This document shows, in pieces, positions 62,838-64,000 of a stretch of 64,000 nt of DNA (position 1 is its first letter; each line of letters opens with the position of its first letter). The DNA is from Ancylostoma caninum (lineage: Eukaryota; Nematoda; Chromadorea; Rhabditida; Ancylostomatidae). The translations under genes were made by a program, and so were the position numbers. Below the pieces are notes generated by a model, which saw only the letters and a program-made list of their open reading frames with translations, was not told the DNA's origin and did not search any database. The stretch covers positions 3,906,001-3,970,000 of the forward strand of contig JBAJFG010000492.1 in the NCBI GenBank assembly GCA_037903475.1. Direction: 5' to 3'.

Positions 62838-63950
62838 TTACAGTGACGAACCGGGTCTGATCATCATAATGGACTTCTTCGGATGAATAAAATATTTCTT
62901 GTGGCCGGCACGTGAATCAATGTACGTATATACCATGTAACGAAGAGTCGGCACCGAATCACCGTAGATTCCGTTCAAGGCAACAAAACCACAATCCCCA
63001 TGCCACCATCCTCTGTAATAGGTAGACAATATCACTCTGTACGTACACTAAGCGTCAGTGGCGATGGCCTTTCCGCGGCCTCGAAAAGGACGCCGCGTAA
63101 CCGCGCCGCGCGCAAAGGAATCGATGTCGTCCGCTGCACATGCTATTTCTAGCAGCTTTTCTACCCGATATGGGAAAAGATCACCAAATCAGTAAAAAAA
63201 AACGCCTACAAATTGCATTCCGACAGCGGAAGACATCGACTCTGGCGAGCTCAATGCGGTTGCGCGGCGTCTTTCTCGAGGATGCGGAACGGCCACCGCC
63301 ATTGAGGCTTACAGTACTTCTCAACAAATGAAGCTGAAGTAAAAAAAAGATAACTCAAAGATATCTCACCCGAAATTTCGGAACTGTGCACAGTTCAAAG
63401 TCTTGACGGGGTCGTTGTCTCTGTCAATCGTAGTGAATGCACGACCGCTGTTGAACTTCTCTAGCAGGCCTTGTGTTCCAGGAACTGTAAGATTCCCAGC
63501 TGTTGCAGTTCCTAGGTCCAGCACGTACCCCGTCGAGGCATCGCTCAGCTGAACGTGATCTGATCATTTGCAAATAACTTTCAACCATTGCAAATCACAA
63601 TGTGGAGAAGCGCCCTAAACTACATCCGTCACTCACCTTGAAAGGCCATTCAGCCCACCAGTATCCATCCTTCTCGTTGAGACAACCGCGGCCACCTGAA
63701 CAGTAGTCGCCGTGAAGTTCGATACGCAGTATCCAGTTATCGCCTTCGTGTGGAGCCAAACGGTAGATCTTGGATAGTCCAAGCCAATGAGATCCTGAAA
63801 TAACTTCTTCCAATAGATCTCAGTTGCAAATGGAAAACGAATGAGTCACCTTCAAGATTCCCAAATCCCTCTTCATACTGCTGCCATGTGCGATTGTAGA
63901 AGTAGACTGATTTGCTAATGCGCCTGAATCCAGGAAAGTTTTCGCTCCAG
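62838..63950 (-). CDS. Fibrinogen C-terminal domain protein (ficolin/ryncolin-like), partial
   Basis: Minus-strand exons, 5' to 3': about 63950-63850, 63794-63637, 63548-63370 and 63012-62838 (stop TAA at 62838-62840). Joined in phase they give most of a fibrinogen-related domain: FRRISKSVYFYNRTW, EEGFGNLEG, HWLGLSKIYRL, WILRIEL, WAEWPFKLSD, DRDND, GGWWHGDCG, LNGIYGD and MMIRP. Such domains are usually secreted and bind glycans or surfaces in innate defence. The calcium-site aspartates (DRDND) and the Cys pair around it are kept. An extra loop with two cysteines (YCSGGRGC) lies before the WAEW strand. The 5' boundary near 63950 is uncertain, and no signal peptide or start codon was found, so the gene probably continues beyond the window. 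An inverted-repeat element sits in its last intron. Confidence 0.9.
63051..63309. mobile_element. GC-rich fold-back MITE in intron of fibrinogen-domain gene
   Basis: Two arms of about 88 bp (63051-63138 and 63223-63309) are reverse complements at most positions: AGCGTCAGTGGCGATGGCC against (complement) AGCCTCAATGGCGGTGGCC, then GACGCCGCG and TCGATGTC-TCCGCTG in both. The spacer is about 84 bp. It fills most of the 357-bp last intron of the minus-strand gene, so the transcript would carry a strong hairpin. Confidence 0.75.
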
Positions 63951-64000
63951 CATCACTTTTCAAAATCTCGTACATTCGTTTTAAATTAGAAGCCTTACTA

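Noticed and set aside
1..64000. CRISPR array, bacterial operon, rRNA or intact virus
   Set aside because: No regularly spaced repeats with unique spacers, no ribosome-binding-site-led gene clusters, no rRNA-like conserved blocks and no viral gene set were seen.

Overview
This window looks like nuclear genomic DNA of a nematode, most likely a strongylid such as a hookworm. It is AT-rich, its coding sequence is split into short exons with GT-AG introns (many acceptors of the form TTTTCAG), there are no bacterial-style operons, and it is crowded with small inverted-repeat DNA transposons. The clade is an inference from gene structure, repeat content and protein divergence; no database search was run.

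Only two genes are securely identified. The main one is on the plus strand from about 40.56 to 58.55 kb: a 31-exon gene for a BAIAP3/Munc13-4 (UNC13D)-type C2-MUN-C2 protein. All splice phases agree across the model. Its exons fall in order: an N-terminal segment, a first C2 domain, a MUN domain split over about 16 exons, and a second C2 domain with a short tail. The calcium-binding aspartates of both C2 domains are intact, so it should be a calcium-responsive priming or tethering factor for vesicle exocytosis. A well-formed ATG exon at 21.57-21.73 kb ends in a phase that fits this gene and may be its distant first exon across a roughly 19 kb intron; that link is inferred. The second gene is on the minus strand at the right edge (62.84 to about 63.95 kb, running off or starting near the edge): a fibrinogen-C-domain secreted lectin-like protein, of which four exons are seen.

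Layout: 0-21 kb is repeat-rich intergenic DNA with a hAT-type MITE (2.26 kb), a deleted mariner copy (2.71 kb), an inverted repeat with a tRNA-like core (8.26-8.63 kb), a very large Tc1-like fold-back (10.84-12.39 kb) and another TA-flanked inverted-repeat element (16.59-17.01 kb). 21-40 kb holds the possible first exon, a 360-bp tandem duplication, a mariner transposase fossil, a TTAA-flanked piggyBac-like MITE, CpG-rich promoter-like patches and a few unsupported candidate exons. Introns of the C2-MUN-C2 gene hold at least five more elements: three hAT-like, one mariner of the TTAGGTTGGTGC type, and a fold-back with an internal palindromic satellite. 58.6-62.8 kb is intergenic with no convincing gene.

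I did not find a new multi-gene system. The most interesting features are the palindromic transposon architectures, the long inferred first intron, and small lineage-specific details in the two genes (an 18-bp in-frame duplication in C2B, an 8-residue microexon, and an extra cysteine loop in the fibrinogen domain).
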